Of a DNA stretch of 64,000 nucleotides, positions 32,422-42,824 are shown in pieces; within the stretch, counting starts at the first letter, position 1; each line of letters opens with the position of its first letter. This stretch comes from Pseudomonas sp. B28(2017) (GTDB lineage: Bacteria; Pseudomonadota; Gammaproteobacteria; Pseudomonadales; Pseudomonadaceae). Under the pieces are notes generated by a model, which worked only from the letters and a program-made list of their open reading frames with translations, had not been told where the DNA came from and searched no databases. Location: positions 682,001-746,000 of the forward strand of contig NZ_NEJH01000002.1 in NCBI RefSeq assembly GCF_002113025.1, read 5' to 3'. The position numbers were made by a program, and so were the translations under genes.

Positions 32422-33055
32422 CCCCTTTGGCCAGGTCGTCCAGCTTGATTTGCAGGCCACCGACCGCCGCTTCATCCGACAGTGCCGCCTTGGCTTTTTG
32501 ATACGCCGCGCTCGCCTCATCGGTACGACCCAACTGCACCAGCAGGTCGCCCTTGAGCTCTTCACGAGTAGCCAGGAATGCCTTGTCGGCATCGCCTTCG
32601 AGCAGCTTCAGTGCTTCGTCGGCCTTGTTCTGAGCACCGAGTACCTGGGCCAGACGCTGACGGGCGATTTCGCCCAGCGCCGGGTTGGCCGGCTTGTCGA
32701 CGATGGCTTTCAGCTCGCTGGCCGCGTCGTCCAGCTTGCCGCTGTCGACCGCCACTTTGGCGACGAACAGGCTGCCGTACTGCGCATAAGCGCTACCGCC
32801 GTACTCGCTGTTGAGCTTGCCGGCCAGGTCCGAAACACGGGCCGCATCAGGCTTGCCGTCAGGCGTCAGCGTGGTTTCGAGCAATTGCTGATAGAGAATC
32901 GAGGCGCCTTGCGACTGATTGCTCTGATACTTGTGGAACGCCTGCCAGCCGAACACGATGACCAGCGCAAACAGGCCGCCAGTAACCAGGGGCTTACCGT
33001 TGCGTGACCACCATTCCTTCAATTCCGCCACATGTTCGTCTTCGGTACTCGACAC
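32414..33055 (-). CDS. yfgM: YfgM-type tetratricopeptide protein (Sec translocon-associated)
   Basis: Inner-membrane protein of 213 residues with a short cytosolic N-terminus (DEHVAELKEWWSRNGKPL), one membrane segment at about 19-38, and a periplasmic TPR-like helical domain. YfgM in E. coli binds PpiD and SecYEG and assists periplasmic proteins. The hisS-yfgM-bamB-der order is the usual one, which supports the call. Confidence 0.92.
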   Translation of the reverse strand: MSSTEDEHVAELKEWWSRNGKPLVTGGLFALVIVFGWQAFHKYQSNQSQGASILYQQLLETTLTPDGKPDAARVSDLAGKLNSEYGGSAYAQYGSLFVAKVAVDSGKLDDAASELKAIVDKPANPALGEIARQRLAQVLGAQNKADEALKLLEGDADKAFLATREELKGDLLVQLGRTDEASAAYQKAKAALSDEAAVGGLQIKLDDLAKGDA

Positions 33056-33096
33056 CCCAATACTCCTTAATCGCTAATTCGGCTGTTTGGACAGCT

Positions 33097-34386
33097 TCAA
33101 CCCTGCACGACGCAGGTGGCCAGGTGTGCTGCAAGCGCATCCCAGGCAATGCTTTGTTGTTCGCCCTGGCCACGCAGGGGTTTGAAACCTACCACTTGCT
33201 GGGCCATTTCGTCGTCACCGAGGATCAGCGCATACAGTGCGCCGCTCTTGTCGGCTTTCTTGAACTGGCTTTTGAAACTGCCGGCACCGGCATTCACTTG
33301 CAGCCGCAGGTTGGGCAACTGATCACGAACGCGCTCCGCCAGGGTCAGGCCGGCAAGTTCGGCCGCTTCACCGAAGGCGCAGAGGTAGACGTCGACCTGA
33401 CGGGAGATCTCTTCCGGGATCTGTTCCAGGGTTTCCAGCAACAACACCAGGCGCTCGATGCCCATGGCAAAACCAACGCCGGCGGTCGGCTTGCCGCCCA
33501 TCTGCTCCACCAGACCGTCGTAACGGCCACCAGCGCAGACGGTGCCCTGGGCGCCGAGTTTGTCGGTGACCCATTCGAAAACGGTCTTGCTGTAGTAATC
33601 CAGCCCGCGAACCAGCTTCGGGTTGATCACGTAAGGAATGCCGGCAGCGTCCAGGCGAGCCTTGAGACCCTCGAAATGCACGCGGGATTCTTCGTCGAGG
33701 TAGTCGGCCATTTTCGGCGCACCGACCAATACCGCCTGGGTATCGGCGTTCTTGGTATCAAGAACCCGCAGCGGGTTGGTTTTCAGGCGACGCTGGCTGT
33801 CTTCGTCGAGCTTGTCCATGTGCGCCGAGAGGTACTCGACCAGCGCTTCGCGATAACGGCCGCGGGATTCGCTGGTACCCAGGCTGTTGAGCTCGAGTTT
33901 TACCGCATCGCGGATGCCCAGTTCGCCCCACAGGCGCCAGGTCAGCACGATCAGCTCGGCGTCGATGTCCGGACCGTCGAGGTTGAACACTTCGACACCG
34001 ATCTGGTGGAACTGGCGGTAACGGCCTTTCTGCGGACGCTCGTGGCGGAACATCGGGCCGATGTACCAGAGTTTCTGAACCTGGCCACCGCCGGTGATGC
34101 CGTGCTCCAGCACCGCGCGCACACAGGCCGCCGTGCCTTCAGGGCGCAGGGTCAGGGAGTCGCCGTTGCGGTCGTCGAAGGTGTACATCTCTTTTTCGAC
34201 GATGTCGGTCACTTCACCGATGGAGCGTTTGAACAGTTCGGTGAACTCGACGATCGGCATGCGGATCTGCTTGTAACCGTAGTTATCCAGCAGGCGCGAA
34301 ACGGTGCCTTCAAAATGACGCCAAAGGGGAGTCTGTTCGGGCAGGATGTCGTTCATGCCACGAATGGCTTGCAGAGACTTGCTCAC
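33097..34386 (-). CDS. hisS: Histidyl-tRNA synthetase
   Basis: Class II aminoacyl-tRNA synthetase charging tRNA-His. Starts [20 protein letters not shown]; motif 2 [20 protein letters not shown], the histidine motif [15 protein letters not shown] and motif 3 [11 protein letters not shown] are present, then the anticodon-binding domain. The length of 429 is normal. It lies 37 bp after ispG in the ispG-hisS-yfgM-bamB-der string. Confidence 0.98.
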   Translation of the reverse strand: MSKSLQAIRGMNDILPEQTPLWRHFEGTVSRLLDNYGYKQIRMPIVEFTELFKRSIGEVTDIVEKEMYTFDDRNGDSLTLRPEGTAACVRAVLEHGITGGGQVQKLWYIGPMFRHERPQKGRYRQFHQIGVEVFNLDGPDIDAELIVLTWRLWGELGIRDAVKLELNSLGTSESRGRYREALVEYLSAHMDKLDEDSQRRLKTNPLRVLDTKNADTQAVLVGAPKMADYLDEESRVHFEGLKARLDAAGIPYVINPKLVRGLDYYSKTVFEWVTDKLGAQGTVCAGGRYDGLVEQMGGKPTAGVGFAMGIERLVLLLETLEQIPEEISRQVDVYLCAFGEAAELAGLTLAERVRDQLPNLRLQVNAGAGSFKSQFKKADKSGALYALILGDDEMAQQVVGFKPLRGQGEQQSIAWDALAAHLATCVVQG

Positions 34387-34423
34387 ATTAAATCCTTAAA
34401 TTCGTTCGGCTCTTCAGTCGGGC

Positions 34424-35533
34424 TCAGCCACGCGCAATGACGGCAGCGTCGGCTTCGACCTTTTCGGCCGCTTTCTCGCGGATCAAGCGTTCAAGCTCAT
34501 CCACCAGATTGTCATTCGTCAGTTTCTGCGACGGCTTGCCGTCGATGTAAATCAGGTTTGGCGTGCCGCCGGTCAAGCCGATATGGGCTTCCTTGGCTTC
34601 GCCCGGGCCGTTGACCACGCAACCGATAACCGCGACATCCAGCGGCACCAGCAAATCTTCGAGGCGCCCTTCCAGCTCGTTCATGGTCTTGACCACATCG
34701 AAATTCTGCCGCGAGCAGCTCGGGCAGGCGATGAAGTTGATGCCACGGGAGCGCAGGTGCAGGGATTTGAGAATGTCGTAGCCGACCTTCACTTCCTCGA
34801 CCGGGTCGGCCGCCAACGAGATGCGGATAGTATCGCCAATCCCTTCGGCGAGCAGCATACCGAGGCCCACGGCGGATTTCACCGTGCCTGAACGCAAACC
34901 CCCGGCTTCAGTGATGCCCAGGTGCAGCGGCTGGACGATTTCCTTGGCCAGCAGACGGTACGCTTCGACGGCCATGAACACGTCGGACGCTTTCACGCTG
35001 ACCTTGAAATCCTGGAAGTTCAGGCGCTCGAGGTGCTCGACGTGACGCAAGGCAGACTCGACCAGTGCCGCCGGGGTCGGCTCGCCGTATTTCTTTTGCA
35101 GGTCTTTTTCCAGGGAACCGGCGTTCACGCCGATACGGATCGGGATACCGCGGTCACGGGCGGCATCGACCACTGCGCGCACACGGTCTTCGCGGCCGAT
35201 GTTGCCTGGGTTGATCCGCAGGCAATCGACACCCAATTCGGCTACGCGCAACGCGATCCGGTAGTCGAAGTGGATGTCGGCAACCAAGGGTACTTTGACA
35301 AGCTGCTTGATCTTGCCGAAGGCTTCGGCAGCGTCCATGTCTGGTACGGAAACCCGCACGATATCGACGCCGGCCGCCTCAAGGCGGTTGATTTGCGCGA
35401 CAGTGGCCGCGACATCGTTGGTGTCGCTGTTGGTCATGCTCTGCACAGCGATAGGCGCATCGCCGCCAACAGGCACGTTACCGACCCAGATCTTGCGAGA
35501 TTCGCGACGTTTGATTGGAGATTCGCCGTGCAT
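34424..35533 (-). CDS. ispG: HMB-PP synthase IspG (GcpE)
   Basis: 4Fe-4S enzyme of the MEP isoprenoid pathway that converts MEcPP to HMB-PP using reduced flavodoxin or ferredoxin. The barrel starts [20 protein letters not shown]; cluster cysteines are in [11 protein letters not shown] and CVVNGPGEA. The 369 residues are typical. It starts 3 bp after rodZ. Its Fe-S cluster depends on the isc genes a few kb upstream. Confidence 0.97.
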   Translation of the reverse strand: MHGESPIKRRESRKIWVGNVPVGGDAPIAVQSMTNSDTNDVAATVAQINRLEAAGVDIVRVSVPDMDAAEAFGKIKQLVKVPLVADIHFDYRIALRVAELGVDCLRINPGNIGREDRVRAVVDAARDRGIPIRIGVNAGSLEKDLQKKYGEPTPAALVESALRHVEHLERLNFQDFKVSVKASDVFMAVEAYRLLAKEIVQPLHLGITEAGGLRSGTVKSAVGLGMLLAEGIGDTIRISLAADPVEEVKVGYDILKSLHLRSRGINFIACPSCSRQNFDVVKTMNELEGRLEDLLVPLDVAVIGCVVNGPGEAKEAHIGLTGGTPNLIYIDGKPSQKLTNDNLVDELERLIREKAAEKVEADAAVIARG

Positions 35534-35536
35534 GAC

Positions 35537-36529
35537 TTATTGACCCAACTTCAGGCGAGCAGTCTCGCCACTGGTGAACGGAGCGACATCAACCGGTTGG
35601 CCGTTGTAGCTGACCTGAGCGCCGCGGGCATAGCCCAGACGCACGGCAAACGGTGGTTTGCCATTGACTGCCAGGCTGTCGCCTTTGCGTTTGAGACCGC
35701 TGAAAAGCACCTTGCCACTACCGTCGGTCACTTGTGTCCAGCAATCGGCGGTGAATTGCACCTGAACCTGGCCTTGACCCGCCACCGGTGCGGTTACCGC
35801 TGGAGCAGGAGTCGGAGCGACAGGGGCTACCGGTGCAGTCACCACCGGGGCCGGGACGGCAGGAGCAACCGGGGCCGGAGTTGCCGGGGTCACTGGCGCA
35901 GCCGGGGCGGCTGGCGAAGTCGCCTGAGCCTGCACCGGTGCTTCAGCCGGAGTGTCGGCCTGTGGCAGCGCGAGGGCGGTTCCGCCTTCGGTCTGACCTT
36001 CCGCGACGGCCTGGTCTTCCGGCTCGTCCAGCGGATGAATCTGCGTCGTACCGTCGGCGCCTTCGACTTCAACGTGCTCCGGTGCCAGACCGATCAGGTC
36101 CTTGGTGCGCATCGAGGTCTGGTCCTGCCACCAGACAAAACCGCCACCGATCACCGCAATCAGCAACAGCAGGCTGACAATTCGCAAAATGGTGTGGGAA
36201 ACCCGGACCGGCTCTTCGATACGACCCAGGCTGTGAACACTGCTGCCCTGGGAATCGGAACCGGTGGATTGATCGAACTGCTGGACCAGAACCGCCTGGT
36301 CCATGCCGAGCAACTTGGCATAGGCACGAATATAACCACGGGCAAAGGTGTGCCCTGGCAGCTTGTCGAAAGCGCCGGCTTCCAGATTGCTCAGGGAAGT
36401 AGTGGTGAGGTTGAGCTTGAGAGCCACTTCGGCCAGCGACCAGCCATTGCTTTCGCGAGCCTGGCGCAAAGTCTCACCTGGGTTAACGCGATTCGCTGCT
36501 ACAACTTCGGGATGCGCCGCTTTCATCAT
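35537..36529 (-). CDS. rodZ: RodZ-type cytoskeletal membrane protein
   Basis: A bitopic protein that links MreB to the elongasome. The N-terminal Cro/XRE helix-turn-helix covers about residues 15-80 (GETLRQARESNGWSLAEVAL, TTTSLSNLEAG). A membrane segment follows at about 112-132 (ILRIVSLLLLIAVIGGGF), then a long Pro/Ala/Thr/Val-rich periplasmic linker (about 190-260), and a C-terminal DUF4115 domain ending SGETARLKLGQ. Overlap with pilW by 4 bp is an ATGA junction. Confidence 0.93.
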   Translation of the reverse strand: MMKAAHPEVVAANRVNPGETLRQARESNGWSLAEVALKLNLTTTSLSNLEAGAFDKLPGHTFARGYIRAYAKLLGMDQAVLVQQFDQSTGSDSQGSSVHSLGRIEEPVRVSHTILRIVSLLLLIAVIGGGFVWWQDQTSMRTKDLIGLAPEHVEVEGADGTTQIHPLDEPEDQAVAEGQTEGGTALALPQADTPAEAPVQAQATSPAAPAAPVTPATPAPVAPAVPAPVVTAPVAPVAPTPAPAVTAPVAGQGQVQVQFTADCWTQVTDGSGKVLFSGLKRKGDSLAVNGKPPFAVRLGYARGAQVSYNGQPVDVAPFTSGETARLKLGQ

Positions 36530-37284
36530 TGCTCCGACAGGTATTGCTGATATTCCGGCGTACCGGGATAGAGTCGTTTTAGTTGCAGGCCAGCACTGGC
36601 GGCCTTGTCGCGATCTTCAAACACTTTTGCCAGCCGAACGCCGAGCAATAGACTACGTGCATTTTGCTCGGCAAGCAGGCTAAAACGATCGTAGTAGTCA
36701 CGCGCTGGCACATAATGCCTGTCTTCGTAAGACAACTCAGCCATTTCCAGCAATGCACGAGGTTGTTGGTGGTTCAGGCGCAGGGCTTTTTCCAGTTGCT
36801 GCCGGGCCAGTTCACGCTCTCCCAGCATTGAAGCGGTCATGCCGAGGTTTTCGAATACCCGTGAACGCTCAGGATACAGGGTATCGGCGGCGGCTTGTTC
36901 AAAGCGCTCGTAGGCTTCCTTGTAACGCTTCTGTTCGAACAGAAAGCTGCCGTAATTATTGAGTATTCGTGCATCGGCGGGACGGGAAGACAGTGCCTTG
37001 CGAAAATGCTCGTCGGCCAGTTCCGGTTCCATTTCCGCCTGGAACACCAGCCCCAGCGCCGCGTTGGCATCAGGGTCTGCGCCATCCAGTTCCAGGGCCT
37101 TTTTCAGCGGGACCTTGGCGCGCTCGGTCATGCCTTGTTGCAAATATCCGATACCGAGTTGCACATATGCCTCACGCGCTTCATCACGGCCCTTGCTGGT
37201 CTTCATCGGGCTGTAGTCGCCCGAAAGCACACAGCCAGCACACAGGCTGGCCAACAGCAAAAGCAGCGCAAAGCGCAGGGACAT
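36526..37284 (-). CDS. pilW: Type IV pilus biogenesis lipoprotein PilW/PilF
   Basis: TPR pilotin that helps place the PilQ secretin in the outer membrane. A lipoprotein signal ends at SLCAGC (about Cys18); about six TPR-type helical repeats follow (YVQLGIGYLQQGMTERAKVP, DADPNAALGLVFQ-like, NNYGSFLFEQKRYKEAYERF). The length of 252 fits. The gene is named pilF in P. aeruginosa and pilW elsewhere. It sits between rlmN and rodZ as in other gammaproteobacteria. Confidence 0.93.
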   Translation of the reverse strand: MSLRFALLLLLASLCAGCVLSGDYSPMKTSKGRDEAREAYVQLGIGYLQQGMTERAKVPLKKALELDGADPDANAALGLVFQAEMEPELADEHFRKALSSRPADARILNNYGSFLFEQKRYKEAYERFEQAAADTLYPERSRVFENLGMTASMLGERELARQQLEKALRLNHQQPRALLEMAELSYEDRHYVPARDYYDRFSLLAEQNARSLLLGVRLAKVFEDRDKAASAGLQLKRLYPGTPEYQQYLSEQ

Positions 37285-37296
37285 AGAGATCCTCTC

Positions 37297-38445
37297 TTAG
37301 TTGTTGTTCGCAGCGCCCGAAGCAACATCGCTGTCGGCGCTCAATTCACGCACGGCGATATAACGTTCGCTGCGACGGGTGCGATCCAGCACCTGCCCTA
37401 CCAATTGACCACAGGCGGCGTCGATGTCTTCACCACGGGTGGTGCGGACGGTGACGTTGAAACCGGCATGATGAAGCTGATCCTGGAAACGACGAATGGC
37501 GTTGTTGCTCGGACGCTCGTACCCGGAATGCGGGAACGGGTTGAACGGGATCAGGTTGATCTTGCACGGGATGTTCTTGAGCAGCTCGATCATTTCCACG
37601 GCGTGCTCAACCTTGTCGTTGACGTCCTTGAGCAAGGTGTACTCGATGGTCAGCACGCGCTTTTCGCCGAGATTCGACATGTAGCGCTGGCACGACTCGA
37701 GCAGCATTTTAAGCGGATACTTCTTGTTGATCGGCACCAATTGGTTACGCAATGCGTCATTCGGTGCGTGCAGGGACAACGCCAGAGAGACGTCGATGTG
37801 CTTGGAGAGCTCATCGATCATCGGCACCACGCCGGAGGTCGACAGGGTCACGCGGCGCTTGGAAATGCCGTAGCCCAGGTCGTCCATCATCAGATGCATG
37901 GCCGCGACGACGTTGTCGAAGTTCAGCAGCGGCTCACCCATGCCCATCATCACCACGTTGGTGATGGCACGGTCGACGGTTGCCGGGACGCTGCCAAAGG
38001 ATTTGTTGGCAATCCACACCTGGCCGATGACTTCGGCGGCGGTGAGGTTGCTGTTGAAGCCTTGCTTGCCGGTGGAGCAGAAACTGCAATCCAGGGCACA
38101 GCCTGCCTGGGACGAAACGCACAAGGTGCCGCGCTTGCCCTGGGGAATGTACACGGTCTCGACGCAGCTGCCGGACGCCACGCGCACCACCCACTTGCGG
38201 GTGCCGTCGCTGGAGATGTCCTCGCTGACCACTTCCGGACCACGGACTTCAGCAACAGCCTTGAGCTTTTCGCGCAAGGCCTTGCTGACGTTCGTCATGG
38301 CATCGAAATCATCGACACCAAAGTGGTGAATCCATTTCATTACCTGACCGGCACGGAAACGCTTCTCCCCGATTGAGTCGAAGAATTTTTCCATTTCCAG
38401 CTGAGTCAGACCCAGCAGGTTAGTTTTTACAGTCGATGTAGTCAT
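37297..38445 (-). CDS. rlmN: Dual-specificity RNA methyltransferase RlmN
   Basis: Radical SAM enzyme that makes m2A at 23S A2503 and tRNA A37. The cluster cysteines are Cys116, Cys120 and Cys123 in [15 protein letters not shown]; the methyl-carrying Cys is Cys345 in [19 protein letters not shown] and [13 protein letters not shown] are also diagnostic. Its 382 residues are normal. It follows ndk and precedes pilW. Confidence 0.97.
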   Translation of the reverse strand: MTTSTVKTNLLGLTQLEMEKFFDSIGEKRFRAGQVMKWIHHFGVDDFDAMTNVSKALREKLKAVAEVRGPEVVSEDISSDGTRKWVVRVASGSCVETVYIPQGKRGTLCVSSQAGCALDCSFCSTGKQGFNSNLTAAEVIGQVWIANKSFGSVPATVDRAITNVVMMGMGEPLLNFDNVVAAMHLMMDDLGYGISKRRVTLSTSGVVPMIDELSKHIDVSLALSLHAPNDALRNQLVPINKKYPLKMLLESCQRYMSNLGEKRVLTIEYTLLKDVNDKVEHAVEMIELLKNIPCKINLIPFNPFPHSGYERPSNNAIRRFQDQLHHAGFNVTVRTTRGEDIDAACGQLVGQVLDRTRRSERYIAVRELSADSDVASGAANNN

Positions 38446-38473
38446 GGATTCACCTTCACTCTTAAGCCAATGC

Positions 38474-38899
38474 TTAGCGAGTGGTTACTTCAGTAGCTGC
38501 GAAGAAGTACGAGATTTCGCGAGCGGCAGCGGCTTCGGAGTCCGAACCGTGTACAGCGTTAGCGTCGATGGAGTCAGCGAAGTCAGCGCGGATGGTGCCG
38601 GCAGCAGCTTCTTTAGGGTTGGTAGCGCCCATCAGCTCACGGTTCAGAGCGATAGCGTTTTCGCCTTCCAGAACCTGAACGACAACCGGACCGGAGATCA
38701 TGAAAGCAACCAGGTCGTTGAAGAAACCACGAGCGCTGTGCTCAGCGTAGAAGCCTTCGGCTTCGGCTTTGGACAGTTGCTTCAGTTTCGAAGCTACAAC
38801 GCGCAGGCCTGCTTTTTCGAAACGGGTGGTGATCTCGCCGATCACGTTTTTAGCAACGGCGTCAGGCTTGATGATGGAGAAAGTACGTTGAACAGCCAT
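38474..38899 (-). CDS. ndk: Nucleoside diphosphate kinase
   Basis: Balances NTP pools by moving the gamma phosphate through a phosphohistidine. The 141 residues begin [17 protein letters not shown] and carry the active site NAVHGSDS with His117. The codon choice is unusually uniform (frequent GCT, GAA, CGT), as in highly expressed genes. A terminator separates it from iscX. Confidence 0.98.
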   Translation of the reverse strand: MAVQRTFSIIKPDAVAKNVIGEITTRFEKAGLRVVASKLKQLSKAEAEGFYAEHSARGFFNDLVAFMISGPVVVQVLEGENAIALNRELMGATNPKEAAAGTIRADFADSIDANAVHGSDSEAAAAREISYFFAATEVTTR

Positions 38900-38927
38900 G
38901 GTGTAACTCCAGAAACGGTAATTTACG

Positions 38928-38958
38928 AAAAATTAAACCCGCGAATTATACGCGGGTT
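38928..38958 (-). terminator. Intrinsic terminator after iscX
   Basis: AACCCGCG/CGCGGGTT stem, 7-base loop; on the minus strand followed by TAATTTTTC. It closes the isc operon and lies before the ndk start. Confidence 0.8.
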
Positions 38959-38991
38959 CTTTGGTATTGCCTAACTGCGTACGGTGTAGAC

Positions 38992-39192
38992 TCAGTCTGC
39001 TTCTTCGATCCAGGCGGCCTGAATGGCTTCAAGCACCTTCTCGCCACCGCGGGTCGGATCATCACTGAACTCCGGCAATGCCAGCACCCACTGATGCAGG
39101 TCGACGAAGTTCACGTAACGCGGGTCCACATCCGGCTTTGACTCAGCCAGCTGGATCGCGATTTCCAGCACATCAACCCATTTCAGGCTCAT
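38992..39192 (-). CDS. iscX: Fe-S assembly accessory protein IscX
   Basis: Small acidic 66-residue protein (LKWVDVLEIAIQLAESKPDV, DPRYVNFVDLHQWV) that binds IscS and iron and tunes cluster assembly. It is the last gene of the isc operon, 14 bp after fdx. Length and motifs match the family exactly. Confidence 0.96.
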   Translation of the reverse strand: MSLKWVDVLEIAIQLAESKPDVDPRYVNFVDLHQWVLALPEFSDDPTRGGEKVLEAIQAAWIEEAD

Positions 39193-39206
39193 GAAAGCTC
39201 CTTGAA

Positions 39207-39548
39207 TCAGTGCGGCGCTTCGGCTGCGTGGTTGAGCGAGTATTTGGGAATTTCAACGGTCAGGTCTTCAGTCCCGACCTTTGCCTGACAGCCCAGGCGC
39301 GACTGGGCTTCCAGCCCCCAGGCCTTGTCAAGATAGTCTTCTTCCAGCTCATCGGCCTCCTCCAGCGAGTCGAAACCCTCGCGGATGATGCAGTGACAAG
39401 TGGTGCACGCACAGACGCCACCACAGGCACTTTCCATCTCGATATGGTGCTCGTGAGCCAATTCGAGGATGGACGTACCCGTCTCAGCCTCCACAACCAT
39501 GCCTTCGGGGCAGAACTTCTCGTGTGGCAGAAAAATGACCTGCGGCAT
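39207..39548 (-). CDS. fdx: ISC system 2Fe-2S ferredoxin
   Basis: Electron donor for cluster assembly. Of the 113 residues, Cys42, Cys48, Cys51 and Cys87 (CGGVCACTTC and SRLGCQ) match the four ligands of E. coli Fdx; the extra Cys46 and Cys53 are also typical of this type. It lies 2 bp from hscA. Confidence 0.97.
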   Translation of the reverse strand: MPQVIFLPHEKFCPEGMVVEAETGTSILELAHEHHIEMESACGGVCACTTCHCIIREGFDSLEEADELEEDYLDKAWGLEAQSRLGCQAKVGTEDLTVEIPKYSLNHAAEAPH

Positions 39549-39550
39549 CG

Positions 39551-41413
39551 TTATTCCTCAATCTCATTCAGGTTGCGCCCCGCCAGCGCGGCTTTCACCG
39601 TCGAGTCCAGGCGGCGGGCAGCAAAGGCGTCGGTCACTTGCGACAGACGCTTGGTCTGCTGCTCGATGGCGTAACCATCGGTACCTTTCATCAGTTCGGT
39701 CAATTCCTGCACTTGCAACTCGATGACCATGCGCTCATCGGCGTCGAGCAGACGCTCTCCATCAGCCTCCAGAGCGGCCTGCACCGCTTCGATCAGGCGC
39801 TGGGCGTCGACCTGCTGCTCGCGCAGTACGCGGGCAACCTTGTCGTCATTGGCGTGCTGGAACGAGTCCTTGAGCATTTTGGCGATTTCACCGTCGGTCA
39901 GGCCGTAGGAAGGCTTGACCTGAATGCTGGCTTCGACGCCCGAACCCAGTTCGCGGGCCGAAACACTGAGCAGACCGTCGGCATCGACCTGGAAGGTCAC
40001 GCGAATCTTCGCCGCGCCGGCCACCATCGCCGGAATGCCGCGCAATTCGAAGCGTGCCAGGGAGCGGCAATCGCTGATCAGCTCGCGCTCGCCCTGCAAT
40101 ACGTGAATGGCCATGGCCGACTGGCCGTCTTTATAAGTGGTGAAGTCCTGGGCGCGGGCGACGGGGATGGTGGTGTTGCGCGGAATCACCTTCTCCATCA
40201 GGCCGCCCATGGTCTCCAGCCCCAGGGACAGCGGAATCACGTCCAGCAACAGCAGTTCGCTGCCGTCACGCTTGTTGCCGGCCAGGGTATCGGCCTGGAT
40301 CGCAGCACCAATGGCCACCACTTGGTCCGGGTCGATTTCAGTCAGCGGCTGGCGACCGAAGGCTTCGGCGACGGCTTCGCGAACGCGGGGAACGCGAGTC
40401 GAACCACCGACCATGACCACGGCGTGCACGTCTTCCAGCTCGATAGCGGAATCACGCACCGCACGACGGCAGGCTTTCAGACTGCGAGCGACCATCGGCT
40501 CGATCAGTGCATTGAAGGCTTCACGGGTCAGCTCGGCTTTCCAGGCGCCATAAGTGACTTCAACCGACGCGGCGTTGGTCAGGGCTTCCTTGGCGACACA
40601 GGCGGTTTGCAGCAAGTTGCGTTGTGCTCCCGGATCGAGGTCGGCGGACAGGCCGGCGCTCTCGATAATCCAGCCAGCGATCGCGTGGTCGAAGTCATCG
40701 CCGCCCAGGGCGCTGTCGCCACCGGTGGCCAGGACTTCGAAGACACCGCCGGTCAGGCGCAGAATCGAAATATCGAAGGTGCCGCCGCCCAGGTCATAAA
40801 TGGCGACCAGGCCTTCGGCGTGCTGGTCCAGACCGTAAGCCACCGCCGCCGCGGTCGGCTCATTGAGCAAACGCAGCACATTCAGGCCGGCCAGCTTGGC
40901 CGCATCCTTGGTGGCTTGACGCTGAGCGTCGTCGAAATAGGCCGGAACGGTGATGACCGCGCCTACCAGCTCACCACCAAGGGTGGCTTCGGCACGCTGG
41001 CGCAGGACCTTGAGGATGTCCGCCGAGACTTCGACCGGGCTTTTCGGGCCCTGGATCGTGTCGATGAACGGCATGTGCGATTCGCCATCGACAAAGCGGT
41101 ACGGCAATTGCTCGCCCAATTGCTTGACGTCGGACAGACCGCGACCCATCAAGCGCTTGACCGACAGCACGGTGTTCAAGGGATCGGTAGCGGCGGCCAG
41201 CTTGGCGGATTCGCCCACCTCGACGCGATCGGCGTGGTAGCGCACGGCAGACGGCAGGATGACCCGCCCTTCTGTGTCCGCCAGAGGCTCGGAAAGACCA
41301 CTGCGCAACGCAGCGACCAGCGAATTGGTAGTGCCCAAGTCGATCCCCACAGCCAGACGGCGCTGGTGCGGTTGAGGACTTTGGCCGGGTTCGGCGATCT
41401 GCAGTAGGGCCAT
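39551..41413 (-). CDS. hscA: Hsp70-type chaperone HscA
   Basis: Specialised DnaK paralogue that, with HscB, helps release the cluster from IscU by binding its LPPVK motif. The nucleotide-binding domain starts [18 protein letters not shown] and has [17 protein letters not shown] and [16 protein letters not shown]; the substrate-binding and lid domains follow from about residue 385. Its 620 residues are typical. No ClpB/GrpE-type tail is seen. Confidence 0.97.
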   Translation of the reverse strand: MALLQIAEPGQSPQPHQRRLAVGIDLGTTNSLVAALRSGLSEPLADTEGRVILPSAVRYHADRVEVGESAKLAAATDPLNTVLSVKRLMGRGLSDVKQLGEQLPYRFVDGESHMPFIDTIQGPKSPVEVSADILKVLRQRAEATLGGELVGAVITVPAYFDDAQRQATKDAAKLAGLNVLRLLNEPTAAAVAYGLDQHAEGLVAIYDLGGGTFDISILRLTGGVFEVLATGGDSALGGDDFDHAIAGWIIESAGLSADLDPGAQRNLLQTACVAKEALTNAASVEVTYGAWKAELTREAFNALIEPMVARSLKACRRAVRDSAIELEDVHAVVMVGGSTRVPRVREAVAEAFGRQPLTEIDPDQVVAIGAAIQADTLAGNKRDGSELLLLDVIPLSLGLETMGGLMEKVIPRNTTIPVARAQDFTTYKDGQSAMAIHVLQGERELISDCRSLARFELRGIPAMVAGAAKIRVTFQVDADGLLSVSARELGSGVEASIQVKPSYGLTDGEIAKMLKDSFQHANDDKVARVLREQQVDAQRLIEAVQAALEADGERLLDADERMVIELQVQELTELMKGTDGYAIEQQTKRLSQVTDAFAARRLDSTVKAALAGRNLNEIEE

Positions 41414-41464
41414 CGTTATCAGGACTTATCTGTATATCAGGCGTGCGACCGGAGCGGCACTGGG

Positions 41465-41986
41465 TTAATCGTCGAGGCGCTCTTCTAACTGGCGCACTTC
41501 GTAAGTGAGCTTGTCGAGGAACTGCATGCGCCGCATCAGGCGTTCGGCCTGCTCACGTTGCGCTGCATCATTCCAACAGGCTGCGAAACTGTCGTTGAGT
41601 TTTTCCTGAGCAACTTTCAGGCGACGCTTGAACACGGCAACACCTGCCAGATCGGCACTGTCTTGCAGGTCTTCGAGTTCTTCGCGCAACTCCATCTGCT
41701 GCAGAAGAAACTCCGGATCATGCACCGTGACCTCCAGCGGCAGCTCGCCACCATTCAAGGCGAGCAGGTAACGCGCGCGCTTGGGTGGACTCTTGAGCGT
41801 CTGGTAGGCCTCGTTGAGGCTCGCGGATTGCTCTAGCGCCAACCGCTGCTCGCGCTCGGAAGCGTCAGCAAAGCGGTCGGGGTGAACGCTGCGCGCCAAC
41901 TCACGGTAGCGCGTAGCCAGCTGATCGAGGTCCAGATTGAAACCCGGTTGCAGCTCGAATAAAGCGAAATGACAAGGAGTACCCAC
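41465..41986 (-). CDS. hscB: Fe-S cochaperone HscB
   Basis: J-domain protein that delivers IscU to HscA. The J domain at residues 1-75 includes the HPD motif (His35-Pro36-Asp37) in [10 protein letters not shown]; a C-terminal three-helix IscU-binding domain ends [14 protein letters not shown]. The start is GTG at 41986 (173 residues), 8 bp after the iscA stop with GAGG upstream; the longer frame runs back into iscA. Confidence 0.95.
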   Translation of the reverse strand: MGTPCHFALFELQPGFNLDLDQLATRYRELARSVHPDRFADASEREQRLALEQSASLNEAYQTLKSPPKRARYLLALNGGELPLEVTVHDPEFLLQQMELREELEDLQDSADLAGVAVFKRRLKVAQEKLNDSFAACWNDAAQREQAERLMRRMQFLDKLTYEVRQLEERLDD

Positions 41987-41994
41987 GACAAGCC

Positions 41995-42318
41995 TCAGAT
42001 GTTGAAGCTTTCGCCGCAGCCACATTCACCGCGTACGTTGGGGTTGTTGAACTTGAAGCCTTCGTTCAACCCTTCCTTGACGAAATCGAGCTCGGTGCCG
42101 TCCAGGTAGGCCAGGCTTTTCGGGTCGATGATCACTTTTTCGCCGTGACTTTCGAACACCTGGTCCTCTGCAACCACCTCATCGACAAACTCCAGCACGT
42201 AGGCAAGGCCGGAACAGCCTGTAGTGCGAACACCCAGACGAATCCCTTCACCTTTGCCGCGCCCGTCGAGGGAGCGCCGCACGTGTCGAGCAGCCGCTTC
42301 TGTCATGCTGATAGCCAT
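41995..42318 (-). CDS. iscA: Iron-sulfur carrier protein IscA
   Basis: A-type carrier that passes clusters to apoproteins. The 107 residues contain Cys35 ([13 protein letters not shown]) and the C-terminal pair in GECGCGESF. The start is the ATG at 42318, 6 bases after AAGGAG; eight more upstream codons are open but unneeded. It is 34 bp after iscU. Confidence 0.97.
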   Translation of the reverse strand: MAISMTEAAARHVRRSLDGRGKGEGIRLGVRTTGCSGLAYVLEFVDEVVAEDQVFESHGEKVIIDPKSLAYLDGTELDFVKEGLNEGFKFNNPNVRGECGCGESFNI

Positions 42319-42352
42319 CGGTGACTCCTTACTCGTCGCCAAATCTTGAAGG

Positions 42353-42739
42353 TCAGATCAAGCCTTTCTTCTGCTTGTAATCGCGAACAGCCGCCTTGAT
42401 GGCGTCTTCAGCGAGTACCGAGCAGTGAATTTTCACTGGCGGCAGGGCCAGTTCTTCTGCCAGCTGGGTGTTCTTGATGGTTTCTGCTTCGTCCAGGGTC
42501 TTGCCCTTCATCCACTCGGTGGCGAGGGAGCTGGAAGCGATAGCCGAACCGCAGCCGTAGGTCTTGAACTTGGCATCTTCGATGATGCCGGCGTCGTTGA
42601 CCTTGATCTGCAGGCGCATCACGTCGCCGCACGCCGGAGCGCCGACCATGCCGGTGCCGACATCAGGGTCTTCCGCGTCCATCTTGCCGACGTTGCGCGG
42701 GTTTTCGTAGTGGTCGATGACCTTTTCGCTGTAAGCCAT
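42353..42739 (-). CDS. iscU: Fe-S cluster scaffold IscU
   Basis: Scaffold on which IscS builds 2Fe-2S clusters. Of its 128 residues, Cys37, Cys63 and Cys106 with Asp39 match the known ligands, and LPPVK at 99-103 is the HscA-binding motif. It begins [17 protein letters not shown]. It lies between iscS and iscA. Confidence 0.98.
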   Translation of the reverse strand: MAYSEKVIDHYENPRNVGKMDAEDPDVGTGMVGAPACGDVMRLQIKVNDAGIIEDAKFKTYGCGSAIASSSLATEWMKGKTLDEAETIKNTQLAEELALPPVKIHCSVLAEDAIKAAVRDYKQKKGLI

Positions 42740-42824
42740 GATTCTTAATCCTCACTCATCAGAGAGTCGCTCTTTGAGCCCTGCAACCCGGAGGTTCACA
42801 GGGCCGGTTCGCGGCGACTTGAAA

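Noticed and set aside
39638..41407. 589-codon frame antisense to hscA
   Set aside because: Shadow frame; hscA fully explains the region.
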